Source: Guadua angustifolia
Lineage: Eukaryota > Streptophyta > Magnoliopsida > Poales > Poaceae
Reading direction: 5' to 3'
Assembly (NCBI GenBank): GCA_036346375.1
Contig: CM070508.1
Location: 22,264,852-22,328,851 of the forward strand
Length of the DNA stretch: 64,000 nucleotides
Positions 1-11,443 of the stretch are shown here, piece by piece. Position numbers and translations under genes: made by a program. The stretch's first letter is position 1. Each line of letters starts with the position of its first letter. A model generated the notes under the pieces. The model did no database searches and was not told where the DNA came from. It saw nothing but the letters and a program-made list of their open reading frames with translations.

Positions 1-1450
1 GAATGTTGAGGATGTGATTGTGAGTGTTGAGAATATGATTATGAGTGTTGAGAAGGTGAATCTGAAGTTGAGAATTTGGATATGATGTTGAGATTAGCAT
101 TTGCATATGTGCATTCATGAAAAGTGCATGGAGCAGGCGGTGAGAAAGTCATCTGGGCTCTATGACTAATCCGGTGTGCTCGGAGTTCCTACCCGTAGTC
201 CCATCCTTGGCGTGGATGGGAGCGGTGATAGCGAGGACCCGCTCTTGGGTAGCGGGCAAGTCTGTTTGGCGAGGCCCTTCCACAGGATGGTTGGGTTTGA
301 GGGCACGATCGACGGGTGGTGCTCGGCAATACCGGTATTTGCTAAGAAAGAGGAGATGAGTCATGCATGATGCATCATATGCATAAGAGTGCATCATATG
401 CATGAGAATGGTGAAATATGCATGAGAATGGCGAAATGAGATGAGCATATGAACATGTAAGCATTGCATTGCATTGACAAATGATGCATCATATTTAATG
501 AGTGGATTGTGATGCATGGATATGAGATTCTTCCTTTGTATGGCATATTTGCATCTGCATTGCAATGACAATGATGCATCATATTTAATGAGTTGATTGT
601 AATGTATGAATATGAGATTCTTCATTTGTTTGGCGTATTTGCATCTGCATTGCATTGACAAATGATGAATCATATTTAATGAATTGATTGTGTTGCGTGG
701 ATATGAGATTCTGCTTTTGTATGTTTTGTGCACTTGAGTATGAAAGCATAAATGCATTCCATTGCATTGTGTGTTGCAACTGATAAATGAGATTGATGAG
801 AATGGGAAGAACAGGTTGAGGATTGAGGTGTGGACTCATCCAGAAATGTTATTGAGGCAGGGGTAAGAGTTAGTTATGTTTTCGAGTTGGTTGTGGTAAG
901 TGGAGTTAGTTATTGCTTCTTTTCTTGGTTGATTTTCAGTTAGTAATGACTATATTAAATTCTAGAGTAAAAGTAATTCATTGAATTCATTACTTTTATT
1001 ATTGTTGCACTTTGTTGAGTCTTGGACTCACGCTTGTTTACTTCTGTTTTTAGGTACCTTGAAGATGATTAAATCGGGTGGGAGTAGTAGCATGATCACG
1101 ACTTCATTCACCAACAACCCGATTAAATTAACTTGTTAAAGATGGTTGTAATAAATCTTGAGTGTATTATGTTGATCGGTTTGCGTAGATGGTTGATGGC
1201 CGATTAAAAATGTGATTTTATCTAAGGACTGTTAGAATGATATCATATAACTGCGATTGTTCTTTTGTATCTTTGAGTGGATGTCCTCTGTTCTAGAGGT
1301 CATGCGAAATTTTGTAAATTCGGTGACTTAGTTTTAAACTGGTTTAAGAGTTTAGAGATTAACTTCAGTTTAAGTCTTTTCGTAGAGGTGTCGTTTGTTA
1401 TTCAGAGATCTGGGTGGCATTTGCGGCGTGTTTAGCGCCGGGGTGTCACA
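1..1450 (+). mobile_element. 3' part of a Ty3 (Del/Tekay-like) LTR, cut by window start
   Basis: The stretch ends in GGGGTGTCACA at 1440-1450, a usual chromovirus LTR terminus. A block near 1010-1060 (TTGTTGAGTCTTGGACTCAC) lies about 440 bp before the end. The complete LTR at 24202-27530 has a comparable block (TTGTTGAGTGCTTTTGCACT) about 460 bp before its end, which fixes the orientation as plus. No primer binding site follows, so this is a 3' LTR, a solo LTR or a truncated copy. The 5' end and target duplication lie outside the window. Short open frames at 162-370 are chance frames in the LTR. Confidence 0.65.
481..719. repeat. 90-bp tandem repeat inside LTR
   Basis: Units start at 481, 571 and 662 with ATGATGCATCATATTTAATG or close variants. 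The first two units are 90 and 91 bp and the third breaks off near 719. Each unit carries GATATGAGATTCTTC and GCATTTGCATCTGCATTGCA-like segments. This is an internal amplification of the LTR rather than a satellite array. Confidence 0.85.
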
Positions 1451-2162
1451 CTAGCTCGATGGCTAGTCCCTCAAATTTCTCAATCGGTTCACTGAATCAA
1501 CACCAACAGATAAAGTAATGCCAGCTAAAAAGGATCTTCTTACAGACAGCACCAAGACCATTCAGCAACCTCAGCAACCTTTAACAAGCAACCAGAGACA
1601 CAACCAAAAAAATACACAACTCATCGCCAAACATACTCCCAGGACAGCATGCAGACGTATTTTTTGAGTTTGATTCCAGAAACCAAGCAGCAAATCGCTC
1701 AAGCATTATCAAAAGCAAAGCCATTTCGACTTCCTCCAGGATGATATAAGACCCATTTCTTATATATTTCCTAGTTGATTTCAGCACCATCTGTTAGTTC
1801 TAGAATCGACAGCAAGCATGAATCCACAGCACCATCTGTTAGTTCTAGAATCGACGGCACAAACTCCAGCACTTTCATCAAGTGACAAGTGATCTCATCG
1901 GGTAAGGAGGGCACAAACCCTAGGGTTGGTGAAGGCCGGAGGGGAACAGCGGCGGAGGCAAGGCGCGGAGGCAAGGCTTTGAGGCGAGGACGCCGCGGTG
2001 GGGTCGTTGAGGCGAGGAGGGCGGCAGCTTGGTGGGGTCGTCTTGAGGCGTCGGTCGTCGGAGGTCTTCCATAAGCAGCGGGAGGAGGAGGAGATTGAGG
2101 AACAATGGTGGGAGTAGCAAAAATTAGGGAAGAGAAGACGGCGGGAGGGATTTATAGGTGCA
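1451..2162. other. Unassigned spacer with GC-rich tract
   Basis: No gene is supported here. A 29-bp direct repeat (CAGCACCATCTGTTAGTTCT and following) occurs at 1782-1810 and 1827-1855, period 45 bp. From about 1915 to 2150 the base composition turns GC-rich with GGCGGAGGCAAGGCG-like runs. This resembles the promoter-side or subterminal region of a CACTA element, but the call is an inference. Confidence 0.4.
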
Positions 2163-2300
2163 CCATCGGTCCGGTTGGTGTATCCAAGCGGATCGATGTC
2201 TCCCATCGATCTGGGTTGGATACACCAACCGGGATCGATGGGTCATTTCTCGGCGACCCATGACCTAGGCACTATCGGTCCGCTTGAATACACCAACAAG
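2163..2300. repeat. CACTA-type subterminal repeats, left side
   Basis: The motif CATCGGTCCG occurs at about 2164 and again at about 2272 as TATCGGTCCG. CCGGTTGGTGTATCCAA and its inverse TTGGATACACCAACCGG form a dyad at about 2171-2232. The same motif family (CTATCGGTCCGG) recurs near the right terminus at about 7594. Alternating direct and inverted short repeats are typical of CACTA subterminal regions. I could not find a left terminus that matches the right one. Confidence 0.5.
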
Positions 2301-2310
2301 GGACTTTATG

Positions 2311-2713
2311 TTCAATTAGCCTTTTTTAAGATTTCTTTTTTATTTCTTGTTTAACTATTGTTTCATTAAATTATTTTTAAAAATGCTTTTACCACTTTAG
2401 GTTCAATTAGCCTTTTTTTAAGATTTCTTTTTTAAATCTCTTGTTTAACTATTGTTTCATTAAATAATTTTTAAAAATGCTTTTACCACTTTAGGTTCAA
2501 TTAGCCTTTTTTTAAGATTTCTTTTTTTTATTTCTTGTTTAACTATTGTTTCATTAAATAATTTTTAAAAATGCTTTTACCACTTTAGGTTCAATTAGCC
2601 TTTTTTAAGATTTCTTTTTTAATAGTAAAAAAGAAATCTTAAAAAAGGCTAATTGAACCTAAAGTGGTAAAAGTATTTTAAAATTATTTAATGAAACAAT
2701 AGTTAAACAAATA
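2311..2713. repeat. Tandem array ending in a 40-nt perfect palindrome
   Basis: Three AT-rich units begin with TTCAATTAGCC at 2311, 2402 and 2496 (91-94 bp each). A fourth starts at 2590 and is followed by an inverted copy. Positions 2581-2620 and 2627-2666 are perfect reverse complements with a six-base loop (AATAGT). The imperfect stem extends to about 2530 and 2713. The result is a strong foldback beside the transposase gene. Confidence 0.9.
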
Positions 2714-2989
2714 AATAGTTGAACCTAAATCAGTGCCTCCAGATCAATTAGCCTTTTTTTTAAAATTGTAAGAAATAAAGTAATTTTGCACTCTTATAAT
2801 TCCATTGCAAATTGTCACCTTGTTATATTAGTACTGAGAGGACTTTGAACAATATTGTTAGTCAAATATTAGTACAATTTGAGCGGAAAATACGAACAAC
2901 AGAAAACCTCTAGAGGAATGAGAAACTAGTATGTTAGTAGTCTATTACACCAAAAGAAAGCAAAGCAATCCTTATTTGCTAACATACTT

Positions 2990-5900
2990 TGCTTTTACAA
3001 GTGATCCTTCATTATGATCATGGCGTACATAGGGAGATTCCTCTGTATCATTCAGACACTAATGTCTCGTCCCACCGTGAAAGGAGGCTGACTCGTCGAA
3101 TCGATTATACTCTTCTTCGTCCGTGACACCCTCAACTCCGACAATCCTTCTTTTACGGAAGAACGGCGTGGCGCCTTGGCGATCGCTCTTGCTAGTCTTC
3201 TCATACCTTTTTGGTTTGTTGTCCATGTCCATCACATAGAATACTGTGTCACATCATTAGCGAAAGCACGAACGGTTCGTCCCTATAGGCCACTTGTTTG
3301 AGGTCCACAGTTGTCATACCATACTTATCGATATCCACGGTATCGGTTTGACCCATTGGCACCGAAACAGAGGGACTTTTAATGGCCCGTACTCCAGCTC
3401 CCAGATCTCCTCTATGAAACCATAGTAGGTGTCCATCTTTCCATATTTGTCCAAGGCATCTATACGGACGCCACTGTTTTGGTTGGTGCTCTTGCTATCC
3501 TGGGTTGTCGTGTAAAATGTGTACCCATTTATCTCATACCCTTGAAATGATATGATTGTTGTGGACAGTCCTCGAGCCAAGAGTTTCAATTGTTCATCGT
3601 CTGTCTGCTTGCCCAACAGATTGCTTTTGTAACCAAGCTGCGAAATGATCCATTTGCTCCATTGCGATCCACTTATCGACTTCTCTGGGTATTGGGCACG
3701 TAGACTCATCTCGTGATCATAGATATCTGAGCCACTACTGATTGCTTGTTTCAATACCGTGAAATGTGCTTGTTTAAATGCAAGTAGATCGTCGCTATAG
3801 GATTCTTTTCTCCCTAAAGTCCCTTTTCCCGTAGCCTCCCCTCATGGCGTGATCTGGGCGCCAATCGGATTCAGATCATCAATGTAACTAACACAAAACT
3901 CGATCACCTCCTCTGTCTTGACACCTGCGTAATGCTGATATACAGGCGAGACCGGTTCTGAACATATTTCTTTAGGATACCCATGTACCTCTCGAAAGGA
4001 ACATATTGTGGAGGAACACGGTCCGAGAATTTCCATCTCTTTAACAATGTGGACCATGAGATGGACCATAATATCAAAGAATGATGGAGGAAGATCATCT
4101 CAAGGCTAACCGGACTATTGACCATGTCATCATGCGCAGACTAGATAACTTATTCGCTCGATGACCTTCTGCGACAACTGCGTTGAAGAACGAACCACGA
4201 CTTTATGATTGTCCCTCGTACCCAATCTGGCAGAATACCTCGCACCGCCACCGGGAGCAACTGTGTCATCAACACATGACAATCATGGGATTTTATGTGT
4301 ACGATTTTATTCTCTTTCATGTTTATGAGTCTCCTTATGTTCGAGGAGTATCCAGAAAGGACCTTCACACTGTTCAAGAACTTAATCATGTTTTTTCTCT
4401 TCCTTGCTCAGAGTGTAGCTCACGGGGTGGAGGTAATGTTGTCCTTTCTCTCTCTTTTCCGGATGTAGGTCGTTCCTGAGTCCCAATAGCTGTAGGTCCT
4501 TTCGTGCTTGAAGTGTATCTTTTGACTTACCGTACATATCTAGGAAACCTAGCAGGTTCACGCAGACATTCTTCGTGATATGCATGAAGTCCAGTGAGTG
4601 GCGGACCTCTAAGTCTTTCCAGTATGGTAAGTCCCAAAATATTGACTTCTTCTTCCAAATGGCCTTCGTGTGACTTTGTTCAGCCGGGACAGGTTTGCTA
4701 CCAGGACCTTTTCCAAATACTACTTTCAGATCCTTTACCAAAGAAAATACAAGCGTCCCACTGCGATGCATGGGCTTCTTACGTTTCTCTTCTGTCCCAT
4801 CAAAATTCTCACCCTTCCTCCGTAACGGGTCCTTCATATGGAGGAACCTACGGTGGCCCATGTACACAACCTTTCGAGAGTTTTTTAGGTACTTGCTGTC
4901 CGTATCCTCTAAGCAGTGGTTGCAGGCTTTATATCCTTTGATAGATAGTCCCGATAGATTACCAAGTGCAGGCCAGTCGTTGATGGTTACGAATAGCAAT
5001 GCACGTAGAGTGAAGTGCTCTCTTTTGTACTCATCCCATACACGTACACCATCGTTCCACAGTGTTAACAGATCTTCAACCAACGGTTTGAGGTACACAT
5101 CAATGTCGTTTCCAGGTTGCTTCGGGCCTTGGATAAGCAATGGCATCATAATGTACTTCCGCTTCATACACAGCCAAGGAGGAAGGTTGTAGATACATAG
5201 AGTCACGGGCCAATCTTTGGATCGCTGCTCATATCGCCGAACGGGTTCATCCCATCCGTACTCAAAACAAACCTTATGTTCCTTGCATCCTCAGCAAAGT
5301 CCGGGTATGTTCTATCGACTTTCCTCCACTGGGAGCCATCAGCAAGGTGCCTTAGCCTTTCGTCGTCCTTACGGTCTTCCTTGTGCGGCAAGCATCATCT
5401 GGGCATGCGCTTTGTTATAAATAAATGCTTCAAGCAGGGATTACAGGAAATACCACACCACCTTAGCAGAGGTCTCTTCTTCTTTCGCGCCCTCTACCTC
5501 ACGGGTCATCACGCTGGTCTTATACCGCAAGTTTTGCACACCGGATAAGCTTCGAATCCTCATACTCATTGCGATAAAGGATACAATCATTACGACATGC
5601 ATGTATCTTACGTACCTCCAACTCCAAAGGGCGCACAACTTGTTTGGCATCGTACATAGTTTGGGCGGTGTGTTCCCCTCTGGAAGTAACTTCTTTATGA
5701 GGCATAACAACTCGTCGAATCCCTTATCGAGACAATCCATTGGTCGCCTTCCATTGCATCGAGTTCTAGTGTGGTACGCAACTTTTTATGGCCTGTCGAC
5801 GGTTTGGGTACAACGGTGTTCGTGGTCCTCCCATAGTCGTGGCACTTTTCGTAATGTCTTTCATCGATGTATTCTCCTCTCCATCACATGACATCTGGTA

Positions 5901-6241
5901 TAGGTCATCATCACCAAACTCCCCAATGTATCTTGAAAGAACCGTGTTGACGGCGTCAGGGATATTGTTGTCCGCCTCTTCTTCTTCACCGTCTTCTGTA
6001 TAATCTCTTCTTCACCGTGCTTGGTCCAACGGTATAGTTTGACATGAAACCTCTTGTGAGCAAATGAAAGTGAAGGTGGCTGGATTTTGGCCACTCCTTC
6101 TCATTCTTGCGATCTATGCATGGACAACATATGTGGCAGAGCGTCGTGTGTGCATCGGTATACGAAGAAAATCTTGCAAACCCTGCAAGAATTCCGGGGA
6201 GCGTCGGTCCATGTACATCCATCGCCGGTCCATCTACATTA
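2990..6241 (-). pseudogene. TNP2-like CACTA transposase pseudogene
   Basis: This is the DDE-type transposase of plant CACTA elements, which binds the element ends and moves it in the nucleus. Reading from 6241 downward, a cysteine-rich N-terminal segment (CCPCID, HLLTRGFMSNYTV) is followed by frameshifted pieces of the Transposase_21 domain at about 5960-5210. The best preserved part is an open frame at 4382-5206, with segments such as GYKACNHCLEDT and HSLDFMHITKNVCVNLLG. A DUF4218-like stretch (PFERYMGILKKYV) lies at about 3842-4125. A DUF4216-like C-terminus lies at about 3314-3754 and continues to 2990 in other frames (FYVMDMDNKPKRYEK). Many frameshifts and stops separate the parts. Domain order is normal for the family; nothing suggests function today. 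Confidence 0.9.
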
Positions 6242-6288
6242 TGTCACATCAAGATAACTATTAGCTCATTTTGCGATAATGAATTGTT

Positions 6289-6934
6289 GAACCAAAACCT
6301 AATTATTAGCTAGATCCACACCTTCAATCCGAGCTAAATAATAATCCAAGCAAAATCTAAACTCACACAACAAAGTTTTTGCAACCTACAAAAAGAATTG
6401 GTCGATCAGTCGGATTCAAAATTACGAACAAAATTCATGATGACTTTGTTTGCAAATTCTGTTGAAATTGTAACACCCTAAAAATTTCCAAATTATTATT
6501 CAATCATTTATTTTTATTTTTTCTAAATCTCTAGCACTTAATTAATGATGTTTTCAAAAATAATTTCTTGATGGAAATTAAAACAAAAATTATACTAGAA
6601 GTAATTTTTCTAAGTTTAAAATATTCCAAAGTATTTTTGAAAACTTTTCTCAAATATTGAACTCATTTTATATTTTCTATTCATATTTCGATATTATTTT
6701 AATTAGCAAATGAATTTAAATTTCTTCTTTTCCACATAACTATCGCCATTTCAATATCCCAAACTCCATGATTTTCATGCACCATTCTCCCCCAACTACG
6801 TGCAACCAAACCTCATCCTCCATCGATTGATGGAACTAAAACCTAAATTTAAGCTAGATCCACACATTAAATCACGAGCTACATTATAATCCAAGCAAAT
6901 TCTAAGCTTACACAACAAGTTTTTGTATCCTATT
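6289..6934. repeat. Duplicated CACTA 5' block around an LTR fragment
   Basis: About 105 bp at 6289-6393 (AACCAAAACCTAATTATTAGC and following) recurs diverged at 6834-6934. Both copies contain CTAGATCCACAC, AATAATCCAAGCAAA-like and TTACACAACAAGTTTTTG-like segments. Between them, 6469-6833 begins with TGTAACACCCTAAAAATTTC, the start of a Del/Tekay LTR. It shares an inner block (AAGTATTTTTGA) with the LTR at 24202. The LTR piece has no 3' end, so it is a truncated insertion. Confidence 0.6.
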
Positions 6935-6953
6935 TGAAAAGATCAAGCTAGAT

Positions 6954-7290
6954 CTCTACATTCATAATCTTTCATCAATCATGGGAAAATATCAAATTTT
7001 ATTCATAATTCAAGCAAAAAGAGGCTCCATTTAACACCAAATGATGTGAGGAATGATATTACTAACCTTAGTTTTCTTGGTTGCGAGTAAAATGACCAAA
7101 ATTTTGAAATTTGGGCAGCACCTCCTCTACATTCATAATCTTTCATCAATCATGGGAAAAGATCAAATTTTCTTCATAATTCAAGCAAAAAGTGGCTCCA
7201 TTCAACACCAAATGAAGTGAGGAATGATATTACTAACCTTAGTTACCTTGGTTGTGAGTGAAATGACCAAAATTTTGAAATTTTGGGCGC
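6954..7290. repeat. 171-bp tandem duplication in CACTA leader region
   Basis: CTCTACATTCATAATCTTTC starts at 6954 and again at 7125. Both copies run through GAGGAATGATATTACTAACC to AATTTTGAAATTTTGGGC-like ends. The duplication lies upstream of the transposase frame, in the leader or promoter region of the element. Confidence 0.85.
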
Positions 7291-7379
7291 GCCCCCCCTT
7301 GAAGCTCTTGGCAAGCTCCTTTGTTCTTCTCGCGGTGAAATGATCTGGGTCCGCAGAGGCGGAGGAGGAAGAAGTTTAA

Positions 7380-7654
7380 ATTGGGACATCGAGACGGTTG
7401 AAGGCCTGAACGGTCTTGATGTAATAACTATCGATCTGGGTTCATGTAACGAACCGGTACTATTTAGCTCCCGCTAAATAGTACGGTTCAATACACGAAC
7501 CGCATCGATGATATTACATCAACACCGGTTTGTGCCTTCAACTGCATCGACGCCTCACGAACTGTAGCCGTTGAGCAGGATGATCTAACTATCGGTCCGG
7601 TTAAATCTTAAACCGTCTTGATGGGCGGTATGGAAGGTCTGATCTGTAGTAGTG
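7380..7654. repeat. CACTA right subterminal region and terminus
   Basis: The segment carries several copies of CGGT/ACCG-type motifs in both directions. It includes an inverted pair around ACTATTTAGCTCCCGCTAAATAGT at about 7458-7481. CTATCGGTCCGG lies at about 7594. It ends in TGTAGTAGTG at 7654. Since transposase is on the minus strand, this is the 5' end of the element. Confidence 0.65.
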
Positions 7655-7717
7655 AGTACTGTGAGATGAAATTTAAAGCTAAGTACAGTTATGCCGTCCC
7701 ATTGATCGATCTATCTA

Positions 7718-9694
7718 TCTTTATATATACTAATTGGAGACTCTCTTACAAGCCTTTAGCTAGGTTGATCCTAGAAGTAAGAAACTAGAAATTCCCACAT
7801 TAATCAGAGAAAATAAAAACATTTCACATTAATCCTAGAAATACTAAGAGATAAAAAGCTAGAAATTCCCACATTAGTAGAAGAAAAAGTGAAATAGCTA
7901 AAAATTCTCACATTAATAGGACAAAAAGAAAAAACTTGAGCATCCAAGGTTTTTAGGTCGTTATAATCTACGGCATAGATTCAATATAGACATAGCATTC
8001 TGTCTTTTAAAATCCGACCAAACAAAGGAAAGAGTTTTAATAGACTACTAAACATAGTTATACTATATATGTAAGAAACAATAATAATGCAATCAACCAG
8101 GCCAAATACGCATACTGCAAGTGATTCATAGCCTACCTAGTTAGGAGCTTCCGTACAAAATAATTCATCATGGGTTAGGAGCTAGCTGGCATATGCACGA
8201 ATGCATGTAATGGATGCATAGCTAAACATGCATGCACCTAGGGGATAGCTATTAGGATCATACTAAATTACTAATCCCTGTAGAAAATATTAGGTTGTAA
8301 TTATATAATGAGTGCTATAATTAAGTAGATATATATGAAAAATATTGAAAAGTCAGAGGTTGGCATATTAATAAAAGGAAAAAAATTAATCCCTCTAGAA
8401 AATATATGGTGTTACTTAATTAAACGTTATGTACTAATTAAATGTTAGGTTCTATGATTAACTAAATATATATAAGAAAAAAGATTGAAAAGCTATGGGT
8501 TATCATATTAATTAAAATAGAAGTTCTGTATTAATCAGAGAAATAAGGACAACAGGGCATATATTAATCCATAAAAAACAGGAATCTATTTTACAAAGCT
8601 AAATATTCACACACTGTATCCAAATTAAAGCACAGCTTGGTCACTAAAGATGAAAATGAAATCGTTGCATACTACATGCATATGGAAGAATAACAAAAAC
8701 ATATCTAAAAGGACATTTTGTTGTTCATCAGAGGCAATTGTAATTGCATATTGAAATTGGCAACTATTTTAATATAATCTGCTGCCTTATGAACATGGCG
8801 AGAATTGTAAACTATTTCTGTGAATTGATGATTATAAATTTGCAAAAGTTATAAACTTTGGACCAGCCCTTATAATAACTTCCACAAAATCTAACTTTGA
8901 ATGATTGCTGTGTCCAAATGTATATAAATAAATTTTTTATTTAATGTGGTATCTCATACAGGTCTGGAATCTGCTATTACAATGGGGGCAATTGGATCGG
9001 TGTCATAACCTGAGCTGTGATGGCTCGGCGTACAGATGGTGGAGGAGGATACGAGCGCAGTTTGAAAAAGACAGTCGGCGAGACATCGATGGACTTCTTA
9101 TCTACTTCTGGTGGTATCTATGGCCGGAGAGAAATCAACGCATTTTTCAAGGGATACAAAGAGTCCCTGTGCAGGTGGCTTCGACAATCAAGGATGCGGT
9201 GATAGCCCGCGGCTTCGCTTCATCATGGCAGTCTACAGCGTAACTTCCAGACGGGGTTTTTTTCCTCGTTTTTACCACGTGTCCTCTTTTTGCTGTTTTT
9301 GTTTTTTCCTTCCTAGGGGGATTTCTATCCAGCTGTAAGATTTATATTGCGTTCCGTTTCTAGGTGTTAGAAGTGCAGTCTCATAGTGCAGGTCGGATTG
9401 TGAGGTTTTTTCACGGGTCCGGTTTTCACCTTAAAAAACACGACCCACTCCTTTCTTACCTTTCAATATATTTGCAGCAACTCTCTTGCTGCCAGTTCAA
9501 AAAAAAATATATGCATGTTCCAAAATACAATCACAAACTGTAATCGAACTTGAAATAATTGAAAACTTTTAATTTTCAAAATTTAAACCATCCAATATTT
9601 TGTACTTAAATTATAAGAAAGTGCTTTCTATCTAAAGTTATATTAAATTAAGAGCTATTATTGTAGCTCGTGCGATGTACTGGTTGATGACTAG
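7718..9694 (+). mobile_element. Helitron-like nonautonomous element
   Basis: The 5' end TCTTTATATATACTAATTGG starts at 7718 after an A. The 3' end is CTAG at 9691-9694 followed by T, matching Helitron insertion between A and T. A degenerate hairpin (GCTCGTGC and GTACTGGT, about 9666-9684) lies about 6 nt before CTAG, as in Helitron 3' ends. No Rep/helicase gene is present. The interior is AT-rich, with ATTCCCACATTA-type motifs repeated at about 7790-7920, and contains a LINE 3' end. Helitrons make no target duplication, so the call rests on the ends alone. Confidence 0.55.
8944..9507 (+). pseudogene. 5'-truncated LINE (non-LTR retrotransposon) 3' end
   Basis: An open frame at 8944-9243 ends with a pattern known from the C-terminus of plant LINE ORF2 proteins: a leucine/tryptophan run (LLIYFWWYLWPERNQRIF) followed by an amphipathic helix (VASTIKDAV). 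A 3' untranslated region of about 260 bp follows and closes with nine A residues at 9499-9507. That is the expected layout of a 5'-truncated LINE insertion. No clear target duplication was found on the two sides. The first residues of the frame may be chance sequence. Confidence 0.65.
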
Positions 9695-9695
9695 T

Positions 9696-11443
9696 ATAGT
9701 AAATTTACTGAAAATACAAGCATGCATAATAGATTTGATAAAAACAATATAAATTAATTTAAATACTAGGATCAACATAATCAAATGGGATGCTTTCCTT
9801 GCTCAGTGTATTCTTGAACTAGCTCGGGGTCTTGGTCGACAATAGTTGCCTCGGAATCATCAGTATCATTATTAACATAATACAACAACAACAAGAGAAA
9901 AAAGAAGTCAAATGATACTAAATCCAAAAGTAAATTGAAATAGAAGGTTCTAGTGATAAAAATATTTTAAATACTAATTTCTTATTATTTAAAGTTGTTT
10001 TCTCATATTATGATTTATGTTATAAGGGCTAAGTTTCTTTTTAAAGTTTTAAGTGCAATTCATGTTTAAATGCAGCCATTTTTGTAGTATCAGAATATTT
10101 TTATCCTAAGAGTGTTTTAAAACTCATTTCATTTGTATTAGAATTTATTTGCCTTTTTATTCATAGTCTATTATTATGTGCATTGAAAATAAGGTTATGT
10201 GTAACCTGAAGTTTTATGAATTTATTCCATAAATTTTGGAGCTTTTATACAATAGTTATTCTTATTTGAATTTGAATGTATTAAAGATAATTTCTTTATT
10301 AATTCAATTCAAACTAAACTCAAATTTAATATTTTTGTATAAATGAGCTACTTTTTGTCTCATAAATTTTAGTAAATTTATTTCATAATTTTAGGAGTTA
10401 GGGTTTACATACTACTAATGGTGACCATATTATGTTACATACAAATTTTAATTACAAAAACTTTGAACGGAGGTATAAATGAAATATTTTGAATCTTCTG
10501 AAACTAAATGATTTTATATAAATTTATAAATTTATTTGACTTGAATTGGAGTTAAAATGCACAATTTATTAGTATTTGAAGCTTCTAGGGTTCGAAAAAT
10601 GCTGGGAAATTGGAAAATACGTTTTCTATATAATGAAAATGTCTTTCGGTTTTTGAGCCTCTTCCCGCTTAAGTCGCCAGCGTCTGACTGAGTGATCCCA
10701 TAATTCAGTCACACAGATCGGTTGTGAGGGAGTGTGGCTGACAATGCGGCCCCACTGGTCAGTGACTCAAAATAGGGGCGACGGTTGTAAGCCCCGCTGG
10801 TGATGAACTGCGGCTTTATGCAGCAAACGAGCGGTGTGGCTAGCTTCCATGGAGTGAGGGGAGCCTAGGGGTGGGGTCAGTGGCGGTCAGCGTAGAACGG
10901 AGGCTACCGGCAACGAGCTTTGGCGGTGGAGGTGGCAGTCGGTTAGTTGTGAAGGAAGAAAGAAGGGAGTAGGGCATGGAATAACATGGGGTTTAGTGTT
11001 AAGAGTCTAGTAGAACCCATGTTGAAGCTTTACCGTAGTTGAGCGCGCTCAGGGAGGGTTTATAAGTTGCTAAGGATGCTTCAAGATCATGGGATTGGCA
11101 AATGCTCACCGTGGAGCTATAATTGAGTTTTTGCCGGCCACTTTCTGGTTCTTGTCGGAAATAAGGAAGACGGCGGCGCAATTCAGGGTGAAGCTTTGTT
11201 CACGGGTCCCCAGGGGAGATGTGGCCATGTGGGGTGCTACGTGAGTGTTTGGTCATGGTGGCGCTGTCATCAGAGAGGTCATCTTGAGAGAGCTTGGCTT
11301 TGATCGGGGCGGCACAGAGAGGCGATAGCCGTGGGGGCACGGCTGGGTCCAGGGCGGTGTGGTGACAAGATGGCGCGCTGCCAAATGGGCACAAATGAGT
11401 ATGATGCTGGAGATTGTGCATGGCCAGTCGCGGTGATGAAATC
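9696..11443 (-). mobile_element. Old chromovirus LTR, part A (split by element at 11444)
   Basis: AT-rich and GC-rich blocks follow the order seen in the minus-strand LTR of the neighbouring chromovirus: a TTGCTCAGTG...GTCTTGGTCG segment near 9800, a long AT-rich middle, then a GC-rich tract at 10660-11443. The sequence resumes at 22129 after the inserted element and its target duplication. The left end is lost at the Helitron border. Frames of up to 126 codons at 11200-11580 are chance frames. Confidence 0.5.
11439..11443. other. Target site duplication AAATC, left copy
   Basis: AAATC directly precedes the LTR start at 11444 and is repeated directly after the other LTR at 22124-22128. The match proves that 11444-22123 is one complete insertion. 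Confidence 0.95.

Larger units (their letters stand above)
2163..7654 (-). mobile_element. CACTA (En/Spm) DNA transposon remnant
   Basis: A TNP2-like transposase pseudogene lies on the minus strand. It is flanked by subterminal repeats on both sides, and the right end finishes in TGTAGTAGTG at 7654, the inverse of the class terminus CACTA. The three bases after it are AGT, but no matching left end was found, so the left limit is approximate. The noncoding 5' region (6240-7380) holds duplicated blocks and an inserted LTR fragment. The element can no longer be autonomous. Confidence 0.7.

Noticed and set aside
162..370. Short plus-strand frames near the window start as small genes
   Set aside because: They lie within an LTR and have no recognisable pattern.
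1449..1453. CACTA at the end of the first LTR as left end of the CACTA element
   Set aside because: It overlaps the LTR terminus, the following bases do not match the right terminus CACTACTACA, and the preceding three bases do not match AGT.
2270..2274. CACTATCGGT as left terminus of the CACTA element
   Set aside because: It shares only five bases with the right terminus and the preceding bases (AGG) do not match AGT, so it is more likely a subterminal motif.
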